DNA of 64,000 bases, taken from positions 1,513,501-1,577,500 of the forward strand of contig LR746271.1 of assembly GCA_902729315.2 (NCBI GenBank), given 5' to 3'. The position numbers and the translations under genes are program-made. This document shows positions 1-13,000 of the stretch, in pieces (the stretch's first letter is position 1; each line of letters opens with the position of its first letter). Below the pieces are notes generated by a model. That model was not told the origin of the DNA and did not search any database. It worked only from the letters and a program-made list of their open reading frames with translations. This DNA is from Spirodela intermedia. Lineage: Eukaryota; Streptophyta; Magnoliopsida; Alismatales; Araceae.

Positions 1-1450
1 TTCTTTCGGTCTTATTTGTTATCTAAGATGTATAACGTACTTCTGTTGAGGAATGAAAATGTCCTGCCTAGAGTGACCTACTTCAGTCCCAAGAAAGTAT
101 TTCAGTCTCCGTAATGTTTTTCTGTCAAACTCAGCCAAAAACTGACTTAGATATTGTCTCTCTTATCCTTCGTCATTATTATGTCATCAATGTATACCGA
201 GAGTTTTCTGACTCTCCATGAGGATGATGTTAAGTGAACAGCGTGTGATCCCATGGGCTTTATTTTTACCCCATAGTAATCATGGCTCTTGCAAATCTCT
301 CAAACCATGCCCAAGGTGGTTGCTTAAGTCTGTACAAGGCTTTCTTTAATTTATAGACCATACAAGGTTTGATTCTCCTTCGGTCTTCTGTCTGGTAGCT
401 CCTGAATCGATTATTCAAGAATTGGCAAAGGTGGTACTTGAGCCATTTAATGCAATAGAGAATGGAAACTCACCTAAGTATACCAATGAACAAGAATCTG
501 TGACCTTGTCAAGATTTTCCAATAGGAGATCTCACCCTCTTGGCCTTTTCTTTGTTGAGACACCTTGACTCATTTGGTGCTGCTTCATCCTGCTGTATTG
601 TCGTGACATGAGTTTGACCATTGTTCCTTGGTTGTTCTCTTTTGTTCCCATTCTTGACTTCCAACAGCATTCATGATTATGACATGATTATGATATGGTA
701 TCGATTCTGGGCCTTCAATTGCCCAGGTTTTTCACTCTCAGCAACTTGTGCTCTCTGCATTTGTGGCTGAATTATTGGCACCTTTACCCACCATAGCCGA
801 GCTGTCTGTGCTTTTTGGTTTGAGCATCAAGCATCTCCTGCTTTCCTCTCCTCAAATCAGTGGCCACTACTTCATTAAAACGTGGAATCTACTGCTTGCC
901 AAGGATCTGAATTCTCATTTGTCAAATTCTAGATTAAGTCCAACGAGAAAATCATAAACTGTCTTTCTCAATAAAATCTTCAAATAGCTGCATCCTCTGG
1001 ACATTTGGTTTTAATCACCCTATAATTGTGAAGTTCTTTCCACAAAGCTTTCAACTGATCAGCATATTCCCTAGTTGGTATGCTTCCCTGTTTTGCAACG
1101 ATCATCTTCACCTAACTTTCATAGACTTGTACTGCATCTATAGCTTTGGAATAAGTATGCTGGATTGGATCCCAAATATCCTTGGCTGTAGCCAAGAACA
1201 CACACTGCGTTGCTAATCATGGAGTTTTCTTCAGCCCAATGCCGCAAACCGAGGATCCTCTGGTTTGGGCCCTGTGCTTATGAGATGGCTGATCTTCCCT
1301 TTCCCTTTCAGCACTGTGCAGACAAATTGGTGCCACTTGGGGTAATTTTTTCCAGCTACCTGTATGCAGCTTGAATACTCTGTAGCTCCATCTTTCCCTT
1401 CAATTATGTGTTAGCGATCGTTTCTACAACCTCTGTCATCTGTAAGACGT
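1..1450 (-). mobile_element. Degenerate Ty1/copia retrotransposon, internally deleted
   Basis: Read on the minus strand, three blocks of a copia polyprotein appear in order. About 1450-750 resembles a plant copia gag (UBN2-type), with stretches like FLATAKDIWD, YADQLKALWKEL and KTKCPEDAA. About 440-385 carries the aspartic-protease signature IIDSGAT. About 360-1 is reverse transcriptase, with a KLKKALYRLKQ-like stretch, the YIDDII catalytic motif and LKYFLGTEV. Integrase and the start of RT are missing: the protease motif lies within about 30 bases of RT, so a large internal deletion is inferred. Stops and frameshifts break every block, so it is not functional. The element runs off the left edge. 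No LTR or primer site could be fixed at the gag side, although 1450-1930 may hold LTR remains. Confidence 0.85.
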
Positions 1451-2335
1451 GAGATGGTATGAACAGCAGTCTGAAGAATACCAATCCTGAACAGTCTTGA
1501 ATCTCTGTCAACACAGAAAATGAGAGATCCAGCTGATCCAAGAGCCTGAAAAAATATCCAAGGATGACTGCTGAAACGGGATATCCTAAGGGGAGAATAC
1601 TCTTTCTCAAATCGGAGCAAGACCAGAAACAGACAGAGATCCTGCATGCCACCTTAAGATTGACATAGAGAAGAGGATGGGGAGGATGAAGACTACGGAA
1701 TTACAAGCTCAGATATGATGAGGCATAGCTAACAAGAATAAACAGTGGGGAAATTGTTTTATCATATCAATTCATAGAACAATTGCTGGTTATATACAAT
1801 CACCCCGGCCTCCGAAAAAGAAGGAAACTACCTAGGTTGAATCCCTTGATTTATAAGATACTCAACCAAATTAGGAAACTGAGCTACTCTTTACTCATAC
1901 GTTTTTCTCCCGCATTATTTTTATTTTGGATATATGTACAGCTGGATTCTTTTAGCTAGTCAGTTTGACCCCTTCATGTAGTCAAAGTTCCCCAAGCTGT
2001 GAATCCAACCAGGGTTCTTCTTTTCCAATTCAGCAATAGTTTTTGACCTCTGATGGCATATCATTTACGATTTGATTTTGATCGTGTGGTCGTCATTAAC
2101 CATGCATTAATTATTTATAAATCATGGGTTTTTGTGATCCCATATTTAGAAGATGTACAACATTAGATTTAAGATCATGAGCAGTTTCATTATACAGGTC
2201 AATGCAGATTAAATGCCCTACTTCATTTGTACTGTTCTGATAGAAATATGATTCGTTCGATTCATTTTTATCTGATTTTCATGCTTATGTCAGATCAATC
2301 TGCAGGAAGTGACCACCAATGTTCTTATTTTGCAG
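1451..2335. other. Non-coding stretch between copia gag and RING exon
   Basis: No coding sequence is supported here. The part next to the copia gag may be decayed LTR or leader sequence; no clear TG...CA ends or tRNA primer site were found. The last part (up to 2335) ends in a strong pyrimidine-rich splice acceptor (gttcttattttgcag) and so is the 3' end of an intron of the following RING gene. If the upstream exons of that gene lie beyond position 1, the copia copy sits inside that intron. Confidence 0.5.
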
Positions 2336-2496
2336 AATACACTTCTGATAATCCAAAAATTTTAACCAGCTGCTCTCATCATTTCCACCTCGGCTGCATA
2401 TATGAGTGGATGGAGAGAAGCGATAAATGCCCAATTTGTGGAAAGGTATGCAAATTTTTTTCTTTTTTTTTTTTGCTTCAACCAATGAAATTGCAG

Positions 2497-2533
<37 letters not shown>

Positions 2534-2682
2534 TCTCTCATCTCTCGTTGTGAATGGTGGAAGGGCCAATCCCAATGCTTCTTTTTAAAAAAGCATCGCT
2601 TTCTCATCCTCTGCATATCCATGGCTGGATTTGGTAACACCCCTTTCATTCTCAGGAGATGGAATTCTGTGAGAGCCCGTGA
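2336..2682 (+). CDS. RING-H2 E3 ubiquitin ligase, 3' end only
   Basis: Two terminal exons are visible: 2336-2445 and 2656-2682 (stop TGA). They encode about 45 residues: YTSDNPKIL, then CSHHFHLGCIYEWMERSDKCPICGK, then EMEFCESP. This matches the C-terminal end of the small plant RING-H2 ligases related to Arabidopsis At3g02290. In these, the first two zinc-binding cysteines (CPTCLEE-type) lie just before the acceptor used here; the split codon G|AA TAC restores the family's EY. The remaining ligands are present. The N-terminal exons are not in the window before 2336 and presumably lie left of position 1, beyond the copia copy. Alternatively this is a gene fragment. Reading through the acceptor instead gives CSYF, which lacks the second cysteine and is less likely. 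Confidence 0.7.
2497..2540. repeat. (CT)n microsatellite
   Basis: A nearly pure CT run with one TAT interruption lies in the last intron of the RING gene. It produces spurious Ser-Leu and Arg-Glu open frames on the two strands. Confidence 0.9.
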
Positions 2683-3572
2683 AGGAGTTCGTCAATCTTC
2701 CTTCTCGTCTCTCTCTCTCTCTCTCTAGAAGGCGGCCAGTTCACCGACTCACGGGCTTGTAAGCAGATTCTTCTTGGATATGCCATGATTTATTCTTCCT
2801 CTTCTCCATCATCATTTAATTGTAAATTTGGGAGGTGATTGTTATATATATATGTGAATGAATCATCAATAAACCAAGAGAAGCCCAGCCCGATTATTTT
2901 CTTCATTGGCTCAGGCCTGAAGATCTAGTTTGAAGGGAAAACTCGGCCCGGCCCCGAAGCCCGGGGAGAAGAGTCAAAATTTTCGGGCCCGGTTCGTTTG
3001 CCCTAGCAAATGACACTTCAGTCCCCGATAGAAAATACAATAACATTTGGAGGAGACCCGAGGAAGGCGTCACGTGCGGGCCATCGGTTTCTAACAAAAC
3101 AGGCGGCGCACAAAGGGAGGCAGCCGCCGGAACAGCATGTGAATGTCTGTTTTTGTCTCTTCCCCTCACGTGATCGAGAAGAGGGAAGAGACTCCAGGTG
3201 GGTCCCAACGACACACTGCCAGCTCCGCAGCAGGTGGTGCGTGCGTGGAGGAGAGAGAAAACGTTGATTTAGGGTATTTATCGAATAAAATATAGCCACC
3301 CCGAATCAATTAAATATGCCATAGTTTCCCTGATTTGTTCAAATATTATTAAATCGTAAATATCTAGCGTTTCCCGGAACCGAGTGGAATCGGCCTGCGA
3401 GAGGCCTTTGAAATTTTGGTTCCTGAGGGGTTCGGCCCGGGCCAGGCCCGGTATTTTGTTCGGGCCCGTTTTGTTTGTGTGGGGCCAGAAGAGACGGTGG
3501 CCGTTGTTCCCGGAAACTATTTTCCTATTTGCCCCCGACTCACAATCCCGTGAAGAGAGCCTCTTGGCTTGC

Positions 3573-3579
3573 TATTTAA
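3573..3579 (+). promoter_or_regulatory. TATA-like box of CYP51
   Basis: TATTTAA sits about 180 bases before the leader-intron donor and 354 bases before the ATG. The position fits a core promoter, but only the motif supports it. Confidence 0.3.
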
Positions 3580-3754
3580 CGACTCGTTACTCTCACCCTG
3601 CACTGAGGTGCCGCCTTGGTGGGAACCAGGAGGTGGTCTTCTGGTGGGAGCGCTGCCTCCGCCATCTGTTTGGGGACGGCGATCCCCGGGATCCATCGGC
3701 GCTTCACCGTGCTCCCCCGATTCTAGGGTGTCTCCGCCTTCCCCCATCGTCCAG

Positions 3755-3873
3755 GTGAGTTTTTGGAACGTATGATTGGGTTTCGTATCTGTTTCTCTTT
3801 TCGCTTCCATTTCTTCGTTTTCTGCTTAGATCTGAGATGTTTCTCACTTGGTGAATGCTCTGATCCTCTGCAG
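3755..3873 (+). other. Putative 5' UTR intron of CYP51
   Basis: The donor CCAG/GTGAGT and the acceptor CTCTGCAG are both strong and enclose a T-rich 119-base stretch. No ATG of the CYP51 frame lies before it. An expressed-sequence match would confirm it. Confidence 0.5.
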
Positions 3874-3926
3874 TCTCGATTGGAGTAGTTTCAATTTCGC
3901 CCCCAAGTTTGCGGACTGTTCTTGCA

Positions 3927-6196
3927 ATGGATCTCAAGGAGATCAAGTTCATGAACGCCGGCCTTCTATTCGTGGCGACTCTATTATTTGTGAAGATACT
4001 CTCGGTTGTCTTAGCTTCAAAAGGTCGGAAACGGCTGCCCCCGACTGTGAAGGCTCTGCCGCTCATCGGAGGCCTTTTGCGGTTCCTCAAGGGGCCGATA
4101 ATAATGATCGGTGAGGAGTACAGGAAACTTGGTAGCGTCTTCACGCTGAAGGTGGTTAACAAGCGTATAACCTTCCTTATTGGACCGGAGGTGTCCGCAC
4201 ATTTCTTCAAGGCGCCGGAGGCCGAGCTTAGCCAGCAGGAGGTGTACCAGTTTAATGTGCCGACTTTTGGTCCGGGTGTGGTCTTCGATGTGGATTATAG
4301 TGTCCGGCAGGAGCAGTTCCGGTTCTTCACCGAAGCACTAAGGGTGTCCAAGCTAAAGAGCTACGTTGATCAGATGATTGTCGAGGCTCAGGTATGAACT
4401 TGTATCAAAGATATTTTCTTCTTTTGTCTTTTACTTCATTATAGTTAGAACGAATAATAAAATGCGTGGCTGATCTTTTCCCTTCTGTTGCGTCATTGTC
4501 TGCTACTGTAAAAGGTAGAAGAGATGCGATCAGATGCCCACTTTTTTTTTTCTGAAGAATGTGAAACGTTTCGTCTTGCGTGCATGGGTTCAGGAATTTT
4601 GTGGCGGCCGTTTTTTCTCTTATGTCGAAGCTCTCATGTCCAAGATCTGAAGCATGGTTCATTTACAGTGATCGAGAGTTATAGATTCGTGTAGTAGATT
4701 TCAAAAATGAATTCGAGGTAGATTTGACTGACAGCTTGAATGGCCTTCCCACACTTGAAACGGCTGCCCTCTTATGTAGCTTGTTTCTTCAGCTTTTGCC
4801 TTGAACATCCGTTTGGAGATGGATGGGATAAGGATAAGGACCTATATCTGGGAGAGAATAAGTGTCTCTGGTTAAATATTCTGAAGCATATGGTTCTCTT
4901 GCTGCAGAAGATATCTCCAAGAAATAGTTCAAGGGTTCTTGGAACCTACCTAACATCAAATCTCCAAGAAGATATCTTTAGATTTGATGTATAGAGGATT
5001 GTACCTGTCAACTTAAGCCGAATCTTTTGTTACCCAAATAGGATTTTTTTTTAAAAACTCACAAAATGATGATTTATTTTGCATTAACACTTGCATGACA
5101 CTGCTGATCATAAAGTGAGACCTAATCTCCGTGAAGATTGGACAAATTCAACACGCTGACAGCAATTGCCTGTTTTTTCCTTTGTTACTTCTAGGACTAC
5201 TTCTCAAAGTGGGGTGAGAGCGGCCTGGTGGATTTGAAGTACGAGCTAGAGCAACTCATCATCTTGACGGCCAGCCGATGCCTCCTGGGCAGGGAAGTGA
5301 GGGACAAGCTCTTTGCAGATGTGTCCGCCCTCTTCCACGACCTCGACAATGGGATGCAGCCCATCAGCGTCCTCTTCCCCTATCTTCCGATTCCCGCCCA
5401 CCGCCGCCGCGACCAGGCGAGGAAGAAGATTGCAGAGATCTTCAGGACGATCATTAACTCCCGCAAGAGCGAGGGCCGATATGAAGACGACATGCTCCAG
5501 TGCTTCATTGACTCCAAGTACAAAGACGGCCGTGGCACCACTGACGATGAGATCACCGGTCTCCTCATCGCCGCCCTCTTCGCGGGTCAACACACCAGCT
5601 CAATCACCTCCGTCTGGACCGGTGCCTACCTCCTCCGCCACCGAGAGCACTTCTCAGCTTGCATCGAGGAGCAGAAGGGCATCATGCAAAAGTGCGGCAA
5701 TGGAGTCAACCACGACGTCTTATCAGAGATGGACACCCTCCACCGATGCATCAAGGAAGCTCTACGGCTCCACCCGCCGCTAATTATGCTGCTCCGCCAC
5801 TCCCACAGAGAATTCACCGTGAAGAACCGGGAAGGAGTGGAGTTTGACATTCCAAGGGGCGACATTTTGGCGACATCGCCAGCATTTGCCAACCGGCTGC
5901 CGCATATTTTCAAGGACCCGGACAGCTACGATCCTAGCAGGTTCGCCACCGGCAGGGAGGAGGACAAGGCGGCCGGGGCCTTCTCGTACATCTCGTTCGG
6001 CGGCGGTCGCCATGGATGCCTCGGCGAGCCCTTCGCCTACTTGCAGATCAAGGCCATATGGAGCCATCTCCTGAGGGAGTTTGACCTAGAACTCGTCTCC
6101 CCCTTCCCGGAGATTGACTGGAATGCCATGGTCGTTGGTGTCAAGGGGAAGGTCATGGTGCGGTACACCCGCCGGAGGCTGGCTGTGGACAGCTGA
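3927..6196 (+). CDS. CYP51G1: Obtusifoliol/sterol 14-alpha-demethylase (CYP51G)
   Basis: Exons are 3927-4391 and 5195-6196, giving 488 residues, the usual length for plant CYP51G. The enzyme is an ER-bound cytochrome P450 that removes the 14-alpha-methyl group of obtusifoliol in phytosterol synthesis. Residues 1-30 form the hydrophobic N-terminal anchor (AGLLFVATLLFVKILSVVL), followed by the proline hinge RLPPTVKALPLIGG. The I-helix oxygen-binding motif AGQHTS is at about 285-290, the ExxR motif (EALR) at 343-346, the PERF-like YDPSRF at about 400, and the haem loop FGGGRHGCLG at 423-432 with Cys430. The single phase-0 intron after EAQ is typical of the family. The ATG was chosen because an upstream in-frame TTG adds only six residues and homologues start with MDL-type sequence. 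All catalytic residues are intact. Exon 2 is GC-rich. Confidence 0.96.
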
Positions 6197-7058
6197 TGCA
6201 TGTGCCATGTGGTCTGTCAGTGTTCTCTTCTTTTTCTCTCTCTCTTCCTGCTCTCTCTCTCTCTCTCTCTCCCCGCTTGTAGTGGCTCCAGAGTTGCAAG
6301 ATTTCTTCCGTCAGCAGCCGTCAGTGTTCGACTTTCTAGCTTTGTTGATTGTGGTCCCATATTGATTGATTTATTCTAGAAAATACTAATAATAAACTTA
6401 TCATCGAAAATAAAAATAATTGAACTAAAGAATAAAAATAACTCATATAAATATGAATGGGTATAAATGGGTACATTTATATTTGATAAATACACGATTG
6501 CCGATATGAATTATAGGAAACGAATACAATTTACTAAATAAATGAAATAAAGGCACAACATGTGGAGATGGCCCACTCGGGCCCACTTTCTCCAGTCAGC
6601 ATCTGCTGTTAGTTTCGTCTGGCGAATGGGGGGTTTTGATGGAAATACAGGGGCAAATGTATATATTTTAAATTAGCAAGGGCTAGATATTAACCTCCCG
6701 CATTGGATTTACTGTCATAAGGATTGTCCGGGCGAAATGGGCCCATTTTCCCGCCGGTAGTTATTATGCGAAAGAAACCGTACGAGGGTGTTTTTACGAA
6801 TGTGAAGTTTGTAAGGACCAAATGGTAAGTATAAGCCCTCTCAAACTTTTTGTCAACTGTTCCTCATACGCTATTTTTCTTAGACTGGGCGTCTTTTGTA
6901 TTTACATGACATTATTTAGGATGTAATTTAAAACTATGATCCCTCAAAATTTCTCCGTCAAGCTCTCCCTGTTTGCGTGTGCTCTGTTTCCTCAGATCCA
7001 GTACCTCTCTCCGTCCGCTGTCCGGCCGGGGGGAGGGAGGGAGCTCGGGTCGGAATCC
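6197..7058. other. Intergenic: CYP51 3' UTR, SEC24 promoter
   Basis: A CT-rich tract (about 6236-6271) lies in the CYP51 3' UTR. The rest is AT-rich with no coding signal. The sequence just before 7059 is GC-rich leader for the SEC24 gene; the frame is open back to 6936 but nothing there resembles the family. No clear TATA box was found. Confidence 0.5.
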
Positions 7059-10000
7059 ATGGCGGCGCCGCCGAGCCGGTCGAGGCCTCCGGCGGGATAC
7101 AATCCGCCGGCGAACGGTGTCCAACAGGTTGGCCCGAGTTTCCTCTCCAGGCCCATGCAGAACCTCCAGATTGGCCTCGCCCCGCCGTTGTCTGGTTCAA
7201 ATCCTCCGGGGCCTCGTGTCTCCTCCCCCCTTTCTGGTGCAGCGGTGGCTCCTTTTACTGTGGAGGTGCCGGTTCCCCGCCCCAGTCCACCCCTTGGACC
7301 GTCAGGGCCGCCGGCAATGCTCTCCCAGGCCCGGCCTCCTCCCGGGGGTCGTCTTGGTGTAGCCGAGCCTCGAGGCGCTGTACATGGTGCTCCGTTCACG
7401 ACCAATTCCCCTTTGGTGGCGGGAGAAAACGACCAGCAGATTCATCGGACGTCGAATTTTCAGCAGCAGCAGCCCTTGGCCGGGTCTCCGATGGATACAG
7501 TTTCTCCTGCTCCTCCACGGGCGCAGGCTGTTGGATCATTTCCTGTTAGGACGCCGGGCAGTCCTCCCCCTGTGATATCACCGTCCCAGCCAAGCTCGGG
7601 CGGGTTTCTCGCGTCGCATGCGTTATCTCGTCCTCCAGCTACACATCTACTTACTCGGCCAATGACCCCTCAACCGCTCCGGACTGCTGTACCAGCTTCA
7701 TTGCCACACTCCGGTCCTCCTCAGGCATCCCAGCCTTTCTCCAGTTCGTCGCAGCCGTTCTCCGGGAATGCTGCATCCCAACCCTCAGGATTCCCGGGTC
7801 TACCCACTTCCCGCCAGTTTTCAGATCTCTCAGGCTCTGTACCGTTCGCTCCCCAACCTCCGTCACGATCCTTCTCAGCTCTCCTAGAATCACCATCTTT
7901 TTCTAGCACACCTGCATCTCAGCAACCCTCAGACACTCCACAAGTATTATCTGGTCCTCCACTACCGGCTTCTCCGTATGGGGCTGCAGTCTGGTCCTCG
8001 CAGGCGCACCAGGTAATCTAAACTGGTAGGCGCGGTATCTGTTCTTCTACTTTGATTGTGGTTTATGCCATCCCATGTGGGATTCGCAACATTGTGGTTC
8101 AGTGATGTTGCCCAAGAACATCTTGTTTCATGCAGCCACCACCCAGAATGTATGGAATGTCACGCCATCCAACAAATCCGGCAAGTCAGTTGTCAAACAC
8201 GATAGGCCAATTGCCTTCTTCTGGGTCACAAGGATCATCGCCGTTGATGATTGATCCGGATCAAATCCCGCAGCCAATGCCAAGCTCCTCAGCGATCCTG
8301 TTTGAGACAACTCCGGGAAGTTTGGCAAGCATTCCACCAGTAAGCTTTTAAGCTTGTTTTTAACTAAATCACAACATGGTGGTTACTTACTGTAGCCGCG
8401 CGGGAGAATAAATAGGAACAACTAATTTAAATTTAAAGTTAATGATATTTCCTACAAGTGAATGCATATTTTTTCATTGTGAAGCCTACATCGTCCGACT
8501 TTATTGTCAAGGACAAGGGAAACTGCAGTCCTCGTCTTATGAGGTGCACTGTTAATCAGGTGCATGGCTTCTGTATTGATTTCTCTTCATCTTTGTTACC
8601 GTCTTACAGAATTGATATACTGTTCAATCTTCTCTAGTTTATTTCATTTAAACTCCACTCTTAGTGCTTCGCAGTCATTTTCTCATATGATTTTCTTACG
8701 TCGATGCCACAGATTCCGTGCACTGGTGAAATTCGTTTGGGATCCAACATGCCACTGGCTTTGATAGTCCAACCTTTTGCTCTGTCTCATCCATCTGAGG
8801 AGCCCATCCAAGTAAAAAAAGAAAAAGCTGTTTTATATTTTATCTCCGCATTTCCCTGTTTTCTGTCTATTGTCCTGTGACTTACTTTTGCTTCATTTTC
8901 TATATTCATTCCCCCGCTAAAAAAATATAATATGACAACCTTGACAAGGTCCTGACTTTGAATGGACTCTGTATCATTTTTTTTAGGATTAAAAAACCAT
9001 TGAAGTAACTTGTATGAACCATTTTTAAAAGTTTTATATTCAGATTATACGGCCTTGATGGAAAAAATCTTCTAACCCGTGTTCTTCTTGATGGTAGGAA
9101 ACATCCGAATTCTTTAAATTGTCAGAATAGATGACCATTGTGACTGGCTATTGCCAGATATAACTCGAAACAATAAACACACAAATAAATTATCTACAAA
9201 TGTTACACTGGTAATAATCCAGATTCTAAATGTGGGCTGAGAGTGCTTAGTTCCCACATAAAATTCACAGCATATAGCTACCCTGACAGAACCTCTCGAT
9301 TTGTGTATTGGATTACAAATCCAAAGATGTTCGGATCTTGGAATAAGGAACTGGTGAGAAACACCGCTAAATTAGATAATTATGACACTGTACTGTTGAT
9401 AATTGCACCTACCGGTCATCGTTGGTTATTTTTTATATTCATTTTTTATCAGATAGTGGCCTTGGCCAACAGCATCTCGTTTTTTATTTCCTCTTCAACT
9501 GTCTAATTATGAATTATCACTATTCCTCAACCTAAGATAAAGGTTGAAATAATTTTTGACCAACCTTCCTAGCTGGCTACTATGAGGGAAAGGGCCACTC
9601 ATTACCCTGGAAAAAAGAAACAGAGATGAACGCATTTCTTCCTACAAGTTATAGTGGTGCAAAGCACATTCTTGCAAAAGTAAATTATAAATCGTCACTC
9701 TTCGTTTCATGGTCATAGATTGTGGATTTTGGAGAGAGTGGACCCCTCCGATGCTCACGCTGCAAAGGGTATATAAACCCTTTCATGAAGTTCATTGATC
9801 AAGGAAGGAGTTTCATCTGTAATTTATGTGGTACGCGTCATCAGACCCAGAGAGTTTCGCTTATTTTTTTCTTAATGTGTTGTGGATTCTGTCTCTAAAA
9901 TGGGAAACTTATGATGTATTTAAAAATGATGCATTTTCGGATGGGTACTAGTACATATTTGTGTGAGGTATTGGTGCCATTCTTATATTTATTGTTCTTG

Positions 10001-13000
10001 GTATGTTTCACATTTTTAAATGGTTCTTCCTTTGTGTTGAAATATTGATATTATATTCCATTTTTTAAGATTTTTATAGCATAGATGATGAGTGAAATTC
10101 AATTTTCAATTAGGATGTCACTAGGCATGCTAGCCCGAAATCCTTCACTACCCTTTCATGAATTCGTATGTGTTAAGTCGTTTCTTATTCAGTTTTGATT
10201 GGCAGGATGTACCAATGAAACTCCTCGAGACTACTATTGTAATCTGGGACCAGATGGCAGGCGTCATGATGCTGATGAGAGGCCTGAGCTATGTAGAGGT
10301 TCAGTTGAATTTGTTGCAACTAAAGAATTCATGGTCAGTGAAAACAATGCCTTGTGCGTCATAGATAGTAAAATGCCTATAATATGGATTTAAAGGCTAT
10401 GGCTTAGTTCTTAATACACAGGAATCAGTGTGAGATTGGGTTTATCCTCTAAATTCAACGTGATGATGAAGTACTGATATAAAATATATGATAAAAAAAT
10501 GATGATACGAAAGTACTAATGAAAACTGAGGGAAATAAAAAATTTTATTTTGTATCCTTATATACTATTTTATTCCCTGGGAAACCTAAATTCAGGTTGG
10601 AATCATATTCTGCTGGCAACAACCAGGAACACTTGTGACAGGAATAAGTGTTCCCGTGTTTGCATTAATGTAATATAGTTCGTTCATGCATTCTCCACAC
10701 TGCTTTTGGCTTTGCCCTTGTATCTATAACTTCTGGTTTTTTCCACATTTTCTTCCACTTGTAACTATTTTCCAATCACCGTCCTCTGATTTAGATTATT
10801 GTTAAGGGAATTGATTCGTTAGAGACCACCCGGTTAGGGAACCTCCAATGAGATGAACGAAATCTGGGAGGAACCTCGTTCTGGAAAAAAAATTAACTGT
10901 CCCTTTAAGTTTCAATACGTCATCTGATAAATCAGGATATCAGTTAGTCGGAACACTGTACAGTAGGATGCTTGGAAAGCCTGAAAAATATCTCCTTTGC
11001 TTTTAGATTGTGGTCTAGTCCCAAATTCACATGCTTCTGTCTATCCATATGTTGATCAAAATTCTATTTTTAAAATTAATCGATATTAGCTCAAATCATG
11101 TTGTTGTTCAAAACTTAGGCTATAGCTTGAATATATACTTCTGTCAAAATGCAGAGAGAAATCAGTTGGCTTAAACACCTTTCAGCGAGAATTTTTGTTA
11201 TCACTTATATATGGAAATTCATTGAATTCATGGAATTGGAAAAATGGGAACACTTCTGTGTTATTAGATAAAAACATTTCCATTTTCTTGCTTTATTTGA
11301 TGGACACGTATATTTGCAGGTCCGTGACCCAATGCCTGCAGTTTTCTTCTTCCTCATTGATGTATCAATGAATGCTGTTGAAACTGGTGCAGCTGCTGCA
11401 GCTTGTAGTGCAGTTAGTCAAGCCATTGCAGATCTTCCTGTAAGTTGGTTCTCATGCTCTTTTGAAACACAGGACTTCTGAAAATTTTCGCTTGGATTTT
11501 CTAGGCACCCTACTAACCCAGGTATTTTTAGGCTCGCTGATGAACATTGCTGATACCTATGGTTTTTTTTTTCTCCTTAATTCTCTCAACTTGAGAGTCG
11601 GTAGGTTTCAACTCTTTTCTGTCTTTCAAGATCTATCCTTCCAAATTTCTCCATGACCACTCTTGGTTAAGATCTTTATACGTCTTTTTATTTCTTAAAA
11701 TAAAAATTAAAATATGATTTTTTACGATATTTTTTTGATTGAACAGCTCAAATATTTCGTGTTAGAATATTCGTTTTCAAGTCAACGTGGATTGATCCCT
11801 AAATCTTTTATGAATGGTCGTAAGTTGTCCAAACTTTGATTGTTCCTCGGTAAATAAAAGAAGAGAAAATTTGTAGATGGCTTATGATTGCTTGAACCTA
11901 CTATGTGATCATTGAAGCCTCCTTGTAGTTCCCCTTCTCTGAAAACGAACCTCCCTTCAGGGAAAGAATTATCAGTATCTTATCGAGGGATGTATGTGCT
12001 TGGGAAAAACTTTTGGGTTGTTAATTATAGCGTTAAATGAAGAACTAATAAAAATTTATAAGACATTTTATACCGAATGGAGTTATATGTTTGACGAGGA
12101 GGGCACCATGATTTGAGACCAGATTTATCTTTTTAAATTAATATTAAACTTTATTTGATTACTCAGCATGGACATTGTTGGGAGGAGAATTGGAGCTTAA
12201 ATTTAAACGAAGCACGAGGTACAGTATGATCTGAGAGTGTAAAAAATCGAAGGGCATGTGTGTCCCTGATAACAGTATGTTCTGATTATTGGATAGGTAT
12301 AAATGTACGAATATAATAAATTCATGCCTCGGGCATACTCCGATGCCCAATCAGGTTACGCGGTCGTGTGTCTAAAAACTGACATGTGCCAAAAAAGAGA
12401 AGATCCTATTTAAATGTGTAAAAATGTGACGAATGGAAATAATATCCCACCATTTATATTTTCTTGAATATTTACTTTTGGGCTTGAATCCACTTCCCAC
12501 ACATAAAATGCGACATTTTCTGTTTGTATATTATACGCTTTATCGAATTTTTTTACTTGATTTGATGTTTTTTTCCTCTCTATAGGAAGGTCCGCAAACA
12601 TTGGTTGGGATAGCAACATTCGACTCCACTATTCATTTCTACAACTTAAAAAGGAATGTACAACAGGTATTTTATCCTGGCTACAAAGTAGCTAATTTGT
12701 GGTCCCATTGTAAATATCAGGTTTTCAGTCAGATGAAATGGGTTTTAGAATGTACATTCATAGATTTCATCGTGTACTTTTATTCTGCAATGTAAATTAA
12801 ACATGACCATTACATTTGTCATGAACAGTGGCCCAAGCCCTAGGAGGATATGCAGTGGAAAAATTCCTATTCACATCATTGATGGCTGTTATTAAGAACA
12901 ACCAGGCCACAAAACAAGGAAAACATCTATCAACTAGAAAACCAACAAAATAGGTAGCGAACAAACAAACTAGTCAACGGTCCAACTAAGAACCGAACTC

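Larger units (their letters stand above)
2683..3926. other. Intergenic region, promoter and leader of CYP51
   Basis: No gene is seen between the RING stop and the CYP51 start. The right part is the CYP51 promoter and leader. A TATA-like TATTTAA lies at 3573-3579. A leader intron fits 3755-3873 (ccag/gtgagt ... ctctgcag), so the 5' UTR would be spliced just before the ATG. Several ORFs on both strands here have no family resemblance. Confidence 0.5.

Noticed and set aside
2227-2335. N-terminal part of the open frame before the RING motif
   Set aside because: It runs through a splice acceptor; read as coding it replaces the second zinc-binding cysteine with Phe and has no family similarity.
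2285-2649. Minus-strand frames rich in Arg-Glu repeats
   Set aside because: They are translations of the CT microsatellite.
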